The notes beneath the pieces are model-generated. The model was not told the origin of the DNA, made no database searches, and saw only the letters and a list, made by a program, of their open reading frames with translations. The position numbers and the translations under genes are program-made. Shown piece after piece: positions 1 through 6,693 of a stretch of DNA of 8,979 bases (position 1 is the first letter of the stretch; every line of letters starts with the position of its first letter). This DNA is from Sphingomonadales bacterium (GTDB lineage: Bacteria; Pseudomonadota; Alphaproteobacteria; Sphingomonadales; Sphingomonadaceae): assembly GCA_024636595.1 (NCBI GenBank), contig JAGXGT010000179.1, forward strand, positions 1-8,979, read 5' to 3'.

Positions 1-575
1 CCCGCATCGGCCACGCGGCGGATGTTGTCCACCTTGATGCCGCCGTCCACTTCCAGGCGGATGTCGCGGCCGCTCTTGTCGATGATCTTGCGCGCCGCCT
101 CGCACTTGCGCAGCGCGCTGTCGATGAAGCTCTGCCCGCCGAAGCCCGGGTTCACGCTCATCACCAGAATCAGGTCGAGATCCTCGATCAGATAGTCGAG
201 TATATCGAGCGGCGTTGCCGGATTGAGCACCAGGCCAGCCTGCTTGCCGAGCGCCTGAATCGTCTGCACGGTGCGGTGCGGATGCGGGCCGGCTTCCGGG
301 TGGAAGGAAATGATGTCGGCACCGGCGTCGGCGAAAGCCTCGAGATACTGGTCGACCGGCGAAATCATCAGATGCACATCGAACGGCTTGGCACTGTGCG
401 GACGCAGCGCTTTGACCACCGCCGGTCCGATCGTGATATTGGGGACGAAATGGCCATCCATCACATCGACATGAATCCAGTCACAGCCGGCGCGGTCAAT
501 GGCCTGCACCTCTTCGCCCAGTCGGGCGAAATCAGCGGAGAGAATGGATGGGGCGATACGAATGCTGTCAGACAT
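1..575 (-). CDS. rpe: Ribulose-phosphate 3-epimerase, 3' end cut by window edge
   Basis: Interconverts D-ribulose 5-phosphate and D-xylulose 5-phosphate in the pentose phosphate pathway (cytoplasm, metal-dependent TIM barrel). 191 complete codons are visible and the frame is still open at base 1; the family is usually about 220 residues, so roughly the last 30 are missing. Family signatures seen: APSILSADF near residues 8-16, HVDVMDGHFVPN from residue 35 (metal-ligand His35 and catalytic Asp37), DVHLM with His68, VMSVNPGFGGQ at 138-148, and EVDGGI with Asp177, the second catalytic aspartate. The ATG at 573-575 is preceded, on the minus strand, by AAGGAAG about four bases upstream, a strong ribosome-binding site that fixes the start. 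It follows rsmB on the same strand after 120 bases and is probably read from the same transcript. All catalytic residues expected in the visible part are present, so it should be functional. Confidence 0.96.
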   Translation of the reverse strand, partial: MSDSIRIAPSILSADFARLGEEVQAIDRAGCDWIHVDVMDGHFVPNITIGPAVVKALRPHSAKPFDVHLMISPVDQYLEAFADAGADIISFHPEAGPHPHRTVQTIQALGKQAGLVLNPATPLDILDYLIEDLDLILVMSVNPGFGGQSFIDSALRKCEAARKIIDKSGRDIRLEVDGGIKVDNIRRVADA

Positions 576-695
576 GGCGCTTCCTTAAACTTGTCCCGGG
601 CCTAGAATTTTTGCTCGGGGCAGGCAAGGCGCTAATCTGCTGGTGCCACAGTCCCTTGTGGACAGATTGGGGACAGGTTCACAATATGTAGAAAA
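576..695 (-). other. rsmB-rpe intergenic spacer
   Basis: This 120-base gap separates two genes on the same strand. Apart from the rpe ribosome-binding site at its rpe-proximal end, I see no convincing terminator or promoter. On the minus strand it holds two near-identical nonamers close together (CTGTCCCCA and CTGTCCACA) just after the rsmB stop; their meaning is unknown and they may be chance. The absence of a hairpin followed by a T run favours read-through from rsmB into rpe. Confidence 0.4.
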
Positions 696-1973
696 TCAGC
701 TTTTGCGGACGAGACGGGCGATGAAAAATCCGTCGACATGGCCCTGCTCGGCGAGCGTCGTTGGCAAGGTGCGGACGCAGCCATTTTCGGTTGGTATTAT
801 GTCTTGCGGCAACTCATCAGCGGAAACCGGATCGATGGCAAACTGGTCATGGCGCTCGAGAAAGGCGTCGATCTGCTCCTCACCTTCTTCCGGCTCAAGC
901 GAACAGACCGCATAAACGAGCTTTCCGCCCGGCTTGACCCAGGGCGCGGTGCGGTCGAGCAAGGCGCTCTGGACTTCGACCCGGTCGGCAATCTGTCGGG
1001 AACCAATACAGTGCAGCACATCGGGGTGGCGGCGGTAGATGCCGGTAGCGCTGCATGGTGCGTCGAGCAGGACAGCATCGGCGGCCTCAACCGGTTCCCA
1101 TTGCATCAGGTCGGCGATAACTTCCTCCGCCTGCAAATTGGTGCGCTTGAGATTGTCCTGGAAGCGCTCCATCCGCTTGGCATTGTTGTCCACGGAGACG
1201 ACTTTCCACCCGGCGCTGGCCAGTTGCATGGTCTTGCCGCCGGGGGCGGCGCAGAGATCAAACAGGGTGCGGCCCTTGCCTTCGCCGAACAGTCGGGCGG
1301 GAATCGAGGCCGCCAGATCCTGCACCCAGAACTGGCCCTCGTCGAAGCCGGCGAGCCCGGTTACTGGAAGAGCTGGAAGCATCCTGAGATGTTTGGGGGC
1401 CAGCTTTACGCCTTCGAGCGCGCCGCTATCATCGGACTGGAAGCTGAGGTCGAGCGGCGCGGGTTTCGCCCATGCATGGCTCGCGGCATTGGCGACCTCC
1501 TCGCCCCAGTTGTTGGTCCAGCGGTCCAGCGGTTCGCCGGGGATTTCGGGAAATTCGGGCAGTTTCAGGTCGCCTGATTCGACACCGCGCATGACGGTCG
1601 AAAAGACGCCGTGCACCAGCCGCCGCGGTCCGCCATGGACCAGCGGCAAGGCGGTGGAAATCGCGGCATGTTGCGGGGTGTCGAGAATCAGCACCTGAGC
1701 CAGCGCGATGCGCAGCGCCATCCGGGGTTTGGCATCGTCGGCCAGCCGGTTGCGAGTGGCTCTGTCAATCATCGCGTCGAGCGCGCTCATCCAGCGCAGG
1801 ACGTTGGCGGCGATATTGTGAGCGAGCGCCTTGTCGGACGGATGGGACAGTTTCCCGGTGGCGGCTGGCATCGCCTGATCCAGCGTCTCGCCGCGCCGGC
1901 ATACGGCGTCCAGCAGGCGGATGGCCGACTGGCGTGTGGCGAGGCCGGGGATTTTATTATTGGGTTCGTTCAT
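696..1973 (-). CDS. rsmB: 16S rRNA (cytosine-C5) methyltransferase, RsmB family
   Basis: Transfers a methyl group from S-adenosylmethionine to C5 of a cytosine in 16S rRNA (C967 in E. coli). The 425-residue protein has the two-part RsmB layout. An N-terminal NusB-like helical domain (about 8-135) is followed by a Rossmann methyltransferase domain (about 160-425). SAM motif I is DLCAAPGGKT (239-248). Motif IV is DAPCSATG (304-311) with Cys307, the product-release cysteine, followed by RHPDV (315-319). Motif VI contains AVCSLEPEEGE with Cys357, the nucleophile. It ends with the usual GFFIARL. I chose the ATG at 1971-1973 (MNEPNN) over one eight codons upstream (1997) because the extra residues do not look like the domain start and a weak GGAA lies before the chosen one. 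A poor promoter candidate on the minus strand is TTGATC (2050-2055), 16 bases, TATGCG (2028-2033). Narrower substrate specificity cannot be proved from sequence. Confidence 0.93.
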   Translation of the reverse strand: MNEPNNKIPGLATRQSAIRLLDAVCRRGETLDQAMPAATGKLSHPSDKALAHNIAANVLRWMSALDAMIDRATRNRLADDAKPRMALRIALAQVLILDTPQHAAISTALPLVHGGPRRLVHGVFSTVMRGVESGDLKLPEFPEIPGEPLDRWTNNWGEEVANAASHAWAKPAPLDLSFQSDDSGALEGVKLAPKHLRMLPALPVTGLAGFDEGQFWVQDLAASIPARLFGEGKGRTLFDLCAAPGGKTMQLASAGWKVVSVDNNAKRMERFQDNLKRTNLQAEEVIADLMQWEPVEAADAVLLDAPCSATGIYRRHPDVLHCIGSRQIADRVEVQSALLDRTAPWVKPGGKLVYAVCSLEPEEGEEQIDAFLERHDQFAIDPVSADELPQDIIPTENGCVRTLPTTLAEQGHVDGFFIARLVRKS

Positions 1974-2114
1974 TTTTATTCCGCGATGACTTGGCATGGA
2001 GAACCCGGATGGTTCGCGCTGCCTAACCGCATAGACCCTCCCGCGTTTCGATCAAGCTTTTGGATGGAGTGTGTTCGGCCCGGGACCGCGGATGATAGAT
2101 TTTTCCGGACACTG

Positions 2115-2142
2115 TTGACTAACCGATACGCTGTAGTATGAC
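2115..2142 (+). promoter_or_regulatory. Putative sigma-70 promoter for the serine hydrolase
   Basis: TTGACT (2115-2120) and TATGAC (2137-2142) are separated by 16 bases, and the hydrolase ATG lies about 47 bases downstream. The -35 matches five of six consensus bases; the -10 is weaker. No other pair in the 216-base gap fits better on this strand. The sequence 2131-2144 forms a CTGT-N6-ACAG inverted repeat lying over the -10, so a repressor could act here, but no regulator can be named. Confidence 0.45.
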
Positions 2143-2189
2143 AGCAATACACTAGCCACCGCACCTTCCCAGCACAGAAAGTTTCGACA

Positions 2190-3932
2190 ATGAGCCGCTT
2201 CCGCCGAACTATGCCCCTCATTGGCCCCGCCATCCTGATCGCCGCCTGCCTACCCGGGCAGGCCGCAGCAGCCTCGCTCACGGATCTCGCGGACGATGCC
2301 CGGGTTGGCCGCTTCTCCGGTATCGTGGCCACGGCGGATCGCGGCACCGTCCAAATCGTGGGCGCACACGGCGATGCAGGGACCAGTGGGGACATCGCCA
2401 ACGGTATCCAGGTCGCCTATCCGTTGGCATCGGTGACCAAGGTTCTGACCGCGACCGCGATCATGCGGCTGGTCGAGGACGACCGTATCGATCTGACGGC
2501 CTCGGTGAAACGCTATCTTCCGGAATATGCAGACCGGCCTTTCGCCAATGTCACCATTGCCCAACTTCTCAGCCATAGCAGCGGGGTGCCAAGCCTTCTC
2601 AAGGACGACCAGGGGCTGGGCGATGGGCCGCCGGACTTCGATGCCCTGGCGCTGCCGACTAGCACCGCTGCCCTGATCGAGCAGTTTTCGTCCGCCCCCT
2701 TGCTGTTCGAACCCGGCGATCGCTACAGCTATTCGAATTCCGGATATATTCTGCTGGGGCGCATCATCGAGGTTGTGACCGGCCAATCCTATTATGAGGC
2801 GCTGGACGCGCTGGTGCTGACCCCCGCAGGGGTCTCAAGCGCTTTCTGCCTATGCCGCGCGCTACCGGGCCACGCCAACGCGACCGCTTTCGAACGGCAT
2901 GGCGACCGCTTCTTGCCCGCCCCCGTTATCGATCCATCCCAGACGTTCAGCGCCGCTGGTATCCGGGCGACTCCGGGTGGGCTGCTGAAATGGAGCGAAG
3001 CCCTGATGTCCGGTCGTATCCTCCGCCCGGAGACACTGGAACTCATGTGGAAGCCGGTGGTACAGACCCGCAATCCCGGGGAATCCTTCGCGCTCGGCTG
3101 GCTTGTTCGCGATGTCGACGGTGTGCGTCAGGTCGCCCATGACGGCACCATACCGGGGCTGGTCAGCTATCTGGTCCTGACCCCCGGAGACCATCGCGCG
3201 GTGTTCGGAGACCTTAATCGCACGCATGGCCTTGACCATATCACGGACAGCGAAGCCTATTTGCGGCAGGTCGTTTCCTCGGTCGTCGCGGGTCGTCCCC
3301 CGGCCACCGTCCCTGCGCTGGCGCCATCGCTGACTGGCCAGGCTCTGGAAGGTGCTTACCAGCTGGCAGAAGGCCGTGCCTTCACGCTCCAAGCCGACCA
3401 GCAAGGCCAGCTCTGGCTGGACACCGACGGCAATTGGTCGGTTCTGCAACTGCCCAAACTGGTCCGCGCCGAGGGTCAACTTGCTGTGGATGCCGACGAG
3501 GCCATCACCGGTTGGGCGACAAAGGGTCAGGCGGGACTGGCGTCATACTTCAGCCCGGATATGCGCGCCAATGTGCCGCCCGGAGCCATGGATGATACCT
3601 GGAACCAGCTCGTCTCGCAGTTTGGCGCCTATCATCGTCACCACGTCTATTCCGTCACCGACCGTTTCGCCGAGGTTCGGATCGAATTTGATCGCGGCTC
3701 CATGGACATCGGAATCGTGTATAACGGAGAGGGCCAAATCAACGGGCTTCAGCCCGTGGGACAGGAAACCGAAATGCCGGCAACCCGCGTTCGCGCATGG
3801 GCTACCGCCGATGGCGGCCTATGGATTGATGGGTTCGCCCATGCCGGCCCCGACATTGGTGCGGTGATCGACAGCGACGGCGCGATGATCTTTCAATCGG
3901 GACAGCGCGCCGTCCGCGAATCTGCTCGATAA
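2190..3932 (+). CDS. Exported class C beta-lactamase-fold serine hydrolase (PF00144)
   Basis: A 580-residue serine hydrolase of the AmpC / D-Ala-D-Ala carboxypeptidase / EstB superfamily. The three active-site motifs are in order: SVTK (Ser81, Lys84) for SxxK, YSN (Tyr181-Asn183) for YxN, and HDG (317-319) in the place of the AmpC KTG, as in R61-type peptidases and esterases. The first 29 residues are an export signal: basic start, hydrophobic core, then two possible cleavage sites. IAAC ending at Cys20 fits a lipobox, while QAAAAS fits signal peptidase I, so it may be a lipoprotein or a soluble periplasmic protein. After the catalytic domain (about 36-365) there are over 200 residues rich in alternating beta-type sequence, like the C-terminal barrel extensions of many such hydrolases. 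The substrate could be a peptide, ester or lactam; true beta-lactamase activity is not implied. The start at 2190 gives the basic signal-peptide n-region; the second ATG (2211) would lose it. The ribosome-binding site is weak (GAAAG). Confidence 0.9.
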   Translation: MSRFRRTMPLIGPAILIAACLPGQAAAASLTDLADDARVGRFSGIVATADRGTVQIVGAHGDAGTSGDIANGIQVAYPLASVTKVLTATAIMRLVEDDRIDLTASVKRYLPEYADRPFANVTIAQLLSHSSGVPSLLKDDQGLGDGPPDFDALALPTSTAALIEQFSSAPLLFEPGDRYSYSNSGYILLGRIIEVVTGQSYYEALDALVLTPAGVSSAFCLCRALPGHANATAFERHGDRFLPAPVIDPSQTFSAAGIRATPGGLLKWSEALMSGRILRPETLELMWKPVVQTRNPGESFALGWLVRDVDGVRQVAHDGTIPGLVSYLVLTPGDHRAVFGDLNRTHGLDHITDSEAYLRQVVSSVVAGRPPATVPALAPSLTGQALEGAYQLAEGRAFTLQADQQGQLWLDTDGNWSVLQLPKLVRAEGQLAVDADEAITGWATKGQAGLASYFSPDMRANVPPGAMDDTWNQLVSQFGAYHRHHVYSVTDRFAEVRIEFDRGSMDIGIVYNGEGQINGLQPVGQETEMPATRVRAWATADGGLWIDGFAHAGPDIGAVIDSDGAMIFQSGQRAVRESAR

Positions 3933-3977
3933 TCAGGCAATATTTGCCGACCAGGGGCCGCTCGACAAACAAGGCGA

Positions 3978-4008
3978 TTGACATTAAGTCGATATATATC
4001 GATATAAA
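3978..4008 (+). promoter_or_regulatory. padR promoter with 19-base spacer
   Basis: A perfect TTGACA (3978-3983) and TATAAA (4003-4008) are separated by 19 bases, two more than optimal, and a palindrome fills the spacer. Transcription from this -10 would begin near 4014-4015, at the second in-frame ATG of padR, so the message would be leaderless. No Shine-Dalgarno sequence precedes either ATG, which agrees. The element pair is what I see; the transcription start is inferred. Confidence 0.6.
3989..4002. promoter_or_regulatory. 14-bp perfect palindrome, probable PadR operator
   Basis: TCGATATATATCGA is its own reverse complement and sits between the -35 and -10 of the padR promoter. A second overlapping palindrome, TATATCGATATA (3995-4006), shares half of it and runs into the -10. 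PadR-family regulators commonly repress their own promoters by binding AT-rich dyads, so autorepression by the product of the next gene is the likeliest use. Binding itself is inference. Confidence 0.55.
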
Positions 4009-4322
4009 TGAGCATGCGAAAAACGAGGGCACCATCGAAGGCGACGAAACAGGCATTGATAGCTTTGCTCAACGCGCCGGGAAGCCTGCATGGCTATGAG
4101 ATCATGCAAATCACCGGTATCAACCCGGGCACGCTCTATCCGATGCTGGCAAGACTGGAGGACCAGGCAATGTTGGCTTCGCAATGGCAGGATTCCAGTG
4201 TCGACGGGCGCCCTCCCCGCCATATGTACAGCTTGACCGAGGCGGGGCGCATTTTGGCAAAAAGCCTGCTCAACGAAGACCGCCGGGCGACCAATCAACC
4301 TTTGCGCGCAAAGCCGGCATGA
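4008..4322 (+). CDS. PadR-family winged-helix transcriptional regulator
   Basis: A DNA-binding repressor-type protein of 104 residues, on the small side of the family. PadR hallmarks are present: SLHGYEIMQITGI (26-38) in helices 2-3, GTLYPMLARLE (41-51) for the recognition helix, and the wing GRPPRHMYSLTEAGR (67-81). After residue 90 only a short basic polar tail remains, so the long C-terminal dimerisation domain of larger PadR proteins is missing. An in-frame TAA at 4005-4007 means the start must be 4008 or 4014. Neither has a Shine-Dalgarno sequence, and leaderless translation from 4014 (MRKTRA) is plausible. The stop overlaps the start of the next gene in ATGA (4319-4322), implying translational coupling. 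PadR genes are often paired with the membrane protein they control, and that pattern holds here. The effector is unknown. Confidence 0.9.
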   Translation: MSMRKTRAPSKATKQALIALLNAPGSLHGYEIMQITGINPGTLYPMLARLEDQAMLASQWQDSSVDGRPPRHMYSLTEAGRILAKSLLNEDRRATNQPLRAKPA

Positions 4323-5431
4323 TGCGGGACGCGCTGGAACAGCTGATCCTGTGGTTAGCGCCTGAACGTCGCAAAAAATGGGCGCAGGCCATGGCGGCGG
4401 AAATATCGGCGACCGGCAATGGCAGAGAAGCTATTGCTTTTGCATTGAGCTGCGTGATTGCCTGCTGTCGCTTTCGTCTCGAATTGAACATCTCATCCGC
4501 AAAAACAGGGAGCAACATTGTGAAGGACAGGTTCGTAGTTTCGACATTCACCGCGGGTGTGGTGGCAGGGTTGATCGGTTTGGCCTATCTGCTTGTCTCG
4601 GGTGCACCGCTGACAATGGTGATCGTCAATGGTGCCGCGATTGTTGTCGGCATTTTGCTGGTGCCGTCCTTAAGGGTCGCTGCGCGCGCTACAGATTCGG
4701 CGGTGACTGCGACCGCCTTGATCGGGGCGTTCATTCTATTTGGGACCGCGATCTTTGGTTATGCGATCGAGGATGCCAGCCGATGGCTGCTGATCGGGCC
4801 GTTTTTCATTCAGACCAGCCTGATTCTGCTGCCGCTGATTGCGATCTGTTTCGCCAGAATTCAAAGTTTCCGGACCACATTGGCGGTGTTTGTCGCAGCC
4901 TTTGCGATGGCGGCTCAGCCTGATCGGGCGATGGCGGCGATGCTGTTTGTCGCGGTCGCGATTGTCGCTATGATGCGGTCGAACAGGCTCACCATCAGCG
5001 CCGCGGCATTCTCAACGATGACCTTCGCCGCAACATTGGTATTGCCGGACCGCCTGCCCGCTGTGCCCTTTGTCGATTTTATATTATGGTCTGCCTTTGA
5101 CATCGGCCTTTGGGTTGGGCTGGCTCTCTGGGCCGGATGCCTGCTGCTGGTCTGCCCGATAGCATTTGTTCCAAAGGGCGAGCGCACCGTTCTGCACTAT
5201 GTGTTTGCATCCTGCTGGCTGACCCTGATCGCCGCAGCCGCGATGGGCGCCTATCCAACGCCGATCGTTGGCTATGGCGCCAGCGCGATCATAGGCTATT
5301 TTCTGAGCTTAGTATTCCTGCAAACCGGGCCACAGGGGTGCCTGGCCGGGAGCGATGCGCAGACAAATCTGTCGGAACGGGATGAGACAATCCCTCCCCT
5401 TCGAAACAACGCAGCCACCTTGGCGGTTTGA
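4319..5431 (+). CDS. Polytopic membrane protein of unknown function, coupled to padR
   Basis: I do not recognise a characterised family. The 370-residue product starts with a soluble, amphipathic segment: about 12 residues, then ERRKKWAQAMAAEI (16-29), and a short hydrophobic stretch FALSCVIACC (41-50). About ten membrane helices follow, roughly at 72-93, 97-118, 128-149, 155-178, 184-199, 204-218, 225-242, 253-281, 291-310 and 314-336. The last 30 residues are polar. A W-x2-AM-x-AE segment followed by a hydrophobic, Cys-containing stretch reminds me of the N-termini of membrane proteins encoded beside PadR regulators in other bacteria, but that is recollection, not a domain hit. The ATG at 4319 overlaps the padR stop (ATGA) and lacks a clear ribosome-binding site, as expected for reinitiation. 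An in-frame ATG at 4184 inside padR would add 45 residues with no family character and is disfavoured. No transporter or enzyme motif is visible; a sensor, a permease or a regulated envelope protein are all possible. Confidence 0.82.
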   Translation: MMRDALEQLILWLAPERRKKWAQAMAAEISATGNGREAIAFALSCVIACCRFRLELNISSAKTGSNIVKDRFVVSTFTAGVVAGLIGLAYLLVSGAPLTMVIVNGAAIVVGILLVPSLRVAARATDSAVTATALIGAFILFGTAIFGYAIEDASRWLLIGPFFIQTSLILLPLIAICFARIQSFRTTLAVFVAAFAMAAQPDRAMAAMLFVAVAIVAMMRSNRLTISAAAFSTMTFAATLVLPDRLPAVPFVDFILWSAFDIGLWVGLALWAGCLLLVCPIAFVPKGERTVLHYVFASCWLTLIAAAAMGAYPTPIVGYGASAIIGYFLSLVFLQTGPQGCLAGSDAQTNLSERDETIPPLRNNAATLAV

Positions 5432-5602
5432 GCGCGTTTGAAAGCCCGGCTAAGCAAATGGCCGCCCATAGGGTCGGGTCGGGGTGAAAAGCGGAGGCCG
5501 GGCAAAGAGGAGTTCGCATATTGCCATCACCCCGATAACGGTCGGTCCCAACATCGGCCTTGCCTGCCAAAATCTGCCCGCCATCATGCTGGAGTTAGGG
5601 GG

Positions 5603-5644
5603 ATGAAATTGGACTTCGCCGCAATTCGCAATATTGAAATGTAG
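5603..5644 (+). CDS. Possible 13-residue leader ORF before terC (doubtful)
   Basis: ATG at 5603 opens a 13-codon frame (MKLDFAAIRNIEM) ending in TAG, preceded by GGAG (5591-5594) at an eight-base spacing that would suit ribosome binding. It ends 39 bases before terC. There is no homology to lean on, and an ORF this short arises easily by chance. If translated it could be a leader peptide affecting terC expression. Confidence 0.15.
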   Translation: MKLDFAAIRNIEM

Positions 5645-5671
5645 ACGCTTGTTTTTTGTTTGTTGTTAGGC

Positions 5672-5677
5672 AAAAGG
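5672..5677 (+). promoter_or_regulatory. terC ribosome-binding site
   Basis: AAAAGG lies six bases before the ATG at 5684. It selects that ATG (MEILSLLSDP) over an upstream in-frame TTG at 5660, which would precede the site and add eight residues unlike the family N-terminus. Confidence 0.6.
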
Positions 5678-5683
5678 CACGAT

Positions 5684-6493
5684 ATGGAAATTTTATCACT
5701 ATTGTCTGATCCTGCCGCATGGCTCGCCCTGCTGACGCTCATCGCTCTGGAAATCGTGCTCGGCGTCGATAATCTTATCTTCATTGCGATTCTTTCGAAC
5801 AAGCTGCCGGCACACCAGCAAGCCAAGGCGAGGCGGATCGGACTTTCGCTGGCGCTCATCATGCGGATCGGCCTTCTCATGCTGATCGGCTGGATTGTCA
5901 CTCTGCAAACTCCCCTGTTCGATCTTGGCCTGCAGGGTGCTCCCAACGAATATGGCAAGGCGAACTTCGAGACGGCTTTTTCTGGCCGCGACCTCATTTT
6001 GCTGGCTGGCGGGCTGTTCCTCCTGTGGAAGGCGACAAACGAAATTCACCACACGATGGAGCCGGAAGACAATTCCGGTGAACTGCTCGACAAGACACCG
6101 GGGATTGCAGCGGCCGCGGTTGCCAGCTTTGGTACCGTGATCGTGCAGATCATTGCCATTGACCTTGTATTTTCAATTGATTCCATCCTGACCGCTGTCG
6201 GCATGACCGACGATATCCCGATCATGGTCGCGGCCGTCGTCATCACCGTTGGCGTGATGATGTTGGCAGCGGATCCGCTGGCCGGTTTCATCGAGAAAAA
6301 CCCGACGCTGGTGATGCTTGCGCTCGCCTTTCTGGTGATGATCGGACTGGTCCTGATTGCGGACGGCCTCGGATTCCACGTACCAAAAGGCTATATTTAT
6401 GCGGCGATGGGCTTCTCGCTCGCGGTGGAAATGCTCAATATCATCCAGCGCAATCGCAGGCTGACAGCAAAGACCAGCGTCGCAGCGGACTGA
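5684..6493 (+). CDS. TerC-family integral membrane protein, YgdQ-like
   Basis: A 269-residue inner-membrane protein of the TerC family. Members are implicated in metal-ion (notably manganese) export, metalation of exported proteins, or tellurite resistance. Signatures seen: DPAAWLALLTLIALEIVLGVDNLIF, with the conserved acidic GVDN at 27-30; SGRDLILLAGGLFLLWKATNEIH (100-122); IDLVFSIDS (159-167), carrying the second conserved membrane aspartates; then VGMTDDIPIM, and HVPKGYIYAAMGFSLAVEMLN near the end. I count about seven membrane helices. Order, length and C-terminus resemble E. coli YgdQ more than the larger Alx or the two-domain YoaE type. No tellurite-resistance neighbours (terD-like genes) are present, so a role in metal homeostasis is the better guess; the actual substrate is unproven. 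It is followed by a probable terminator. Confidence 0.92.
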   Translation: MEILSLLSDPAAWLALLTLIALEIVLGVDNLIFIAILSNKLPAHQQAKARRIGLSLALIMRIGLLMLIGWIVTLQTPLFDLGLQGAPNEYGKANFETAFSGRDLILLAGGLFLLWKATNEIHHTMEPEDNSGELLDKTPGIAAAAVASFGTVIVQIIAIDLVFSIDSILTAVGMTDDIPIMVAAVVITVGVMMLAADPLAGFIEKNPTLVMLALAFLVMIGLVLIADGLGFHVPKGYIYAAMGFSLAVEMLNIIQRNRRLTAKTSVAAD

Positions 6494-6505
6494 CCGCGGG
6501 CCAAC

Positions 6506-6521
6506 GGGACCGGTCCCTTTT
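6506..6521 (+). terminator. Putative rho-independent terminator after terC
   Basis: GGGACCGGTCCC (6506-6517) is a perfect palindrome directly followed by four Ts (6518-6521), 13 bases after the terC stop. As RNA it would fold as a short stem with a CCGG loop. The stem is only four pairs with a usable loop and the T run is short, so termination may be partial. A new promoter follows at once, supporting a transcription-unit boundary. Confidence 0.45.
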
Positions 6522-6523
6522 GA

Positions 6524-6551
6524 TTGATATGACGCGGTTTCAGGCTATAGT
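6524..6551 (+). promoter_or_regulatory. Putative sigma-70 promoter for the CDP-alcohol phosphatidyltransferase
   Basis: TTGATA (6524-6529) and TATAGT (6546-6551) are separated by 16 bases, each matching five of six consensus bases. The predicted start near 6558 leaves an untranslated leader of about 177 bases before the ATG at 6735. Placement right after the terC terminator supports it. Confidence 0.55.
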
Positions 6552-6560
6552 TGACTGATG

Positions 6561-6575
6561 GAGGGGCGATCCCTC
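6561..6575 (+). repeat. Small perfect hairpin at the 5' end of the leader
   Basis: GAGGG and CCCTC flank the five-base loop GCGAT. If transcription starts near 6558, this hairpin caps the 5' end of the transcript, where such stems can slow decay. There is no T run, so it is not a terminator. Confidence 0.35.
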
Positions 6576-6693
6576 AATTATATCAACAAGAATATCGGAC
6601 GTTTACACCATATCTTGCGAACTGGGTGCTTGATATTCTGCTGGTCAAAATTGCTCCGCAGATCGCAAATTCCGTCTGATATCCGAGCATGAG

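Larger units (their letters stand above)
5432..5683 (+). other. Intergenic region / putative terC leader
   Basis: These 252 bases hold no recognisable gene apart from a doubtful 13-codon ORF. A 7-bp inverted repeat, GCCCGGC (5444-5450) and GCCGGGC (5497-5503), encloses a G-rich loop, and GGCAA just after it (5501-5505) can pair with a later TTGCC near 5560. A T-rich stretch (about 5649-5667) lies shortly before the terC ribosome-binding site. I found no convincing promoter or terminator. TerC-family genes are often controlled by the manganese-sensing yybP-ykoY riboswitch, but its conserved core is not recognisable here. Confidence 0.35.

Noticed and set aside
738..1577. Long plus-strand open frame (279 codons) opposite rsmB
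   Set aside because: It lies wholly antisense to a gene with all RsmB motifs; long antisense frames are common in GC-rich DNA, and it has no family-like motif or ribosome-binding site.
2862..3479. Minus-strand open frame opposite the serine hydrolase
   Set aside because: Antisense to a well-supported gene, with composition typical of a shadow frame and no recognisable domain.
3936..3948. Hairpin GGCAA-TAT-TTGCC after the serine hydrolase stop
   Set aside because: Only five pairs, AT-containing and with no following T run, so not convincing as a terminator.
4184..4318. Upstream ATG giving a 45-residue longer membrane protein
   Set aside because: The extra residues come from reading padR in another frame and are basic and proline-rich with no domain; the ATGA overlap at 4319 is the better start.
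5495..5575. Possible yybP-ykoY manganese riboswitch before terC (AAAGAGGAG and a later GGCCTTG)
   Set aside because: The core GGGGAGTA is not present, the GCCTTTG partner is imperfect and the spacing is short; resemblance is too weak to call.
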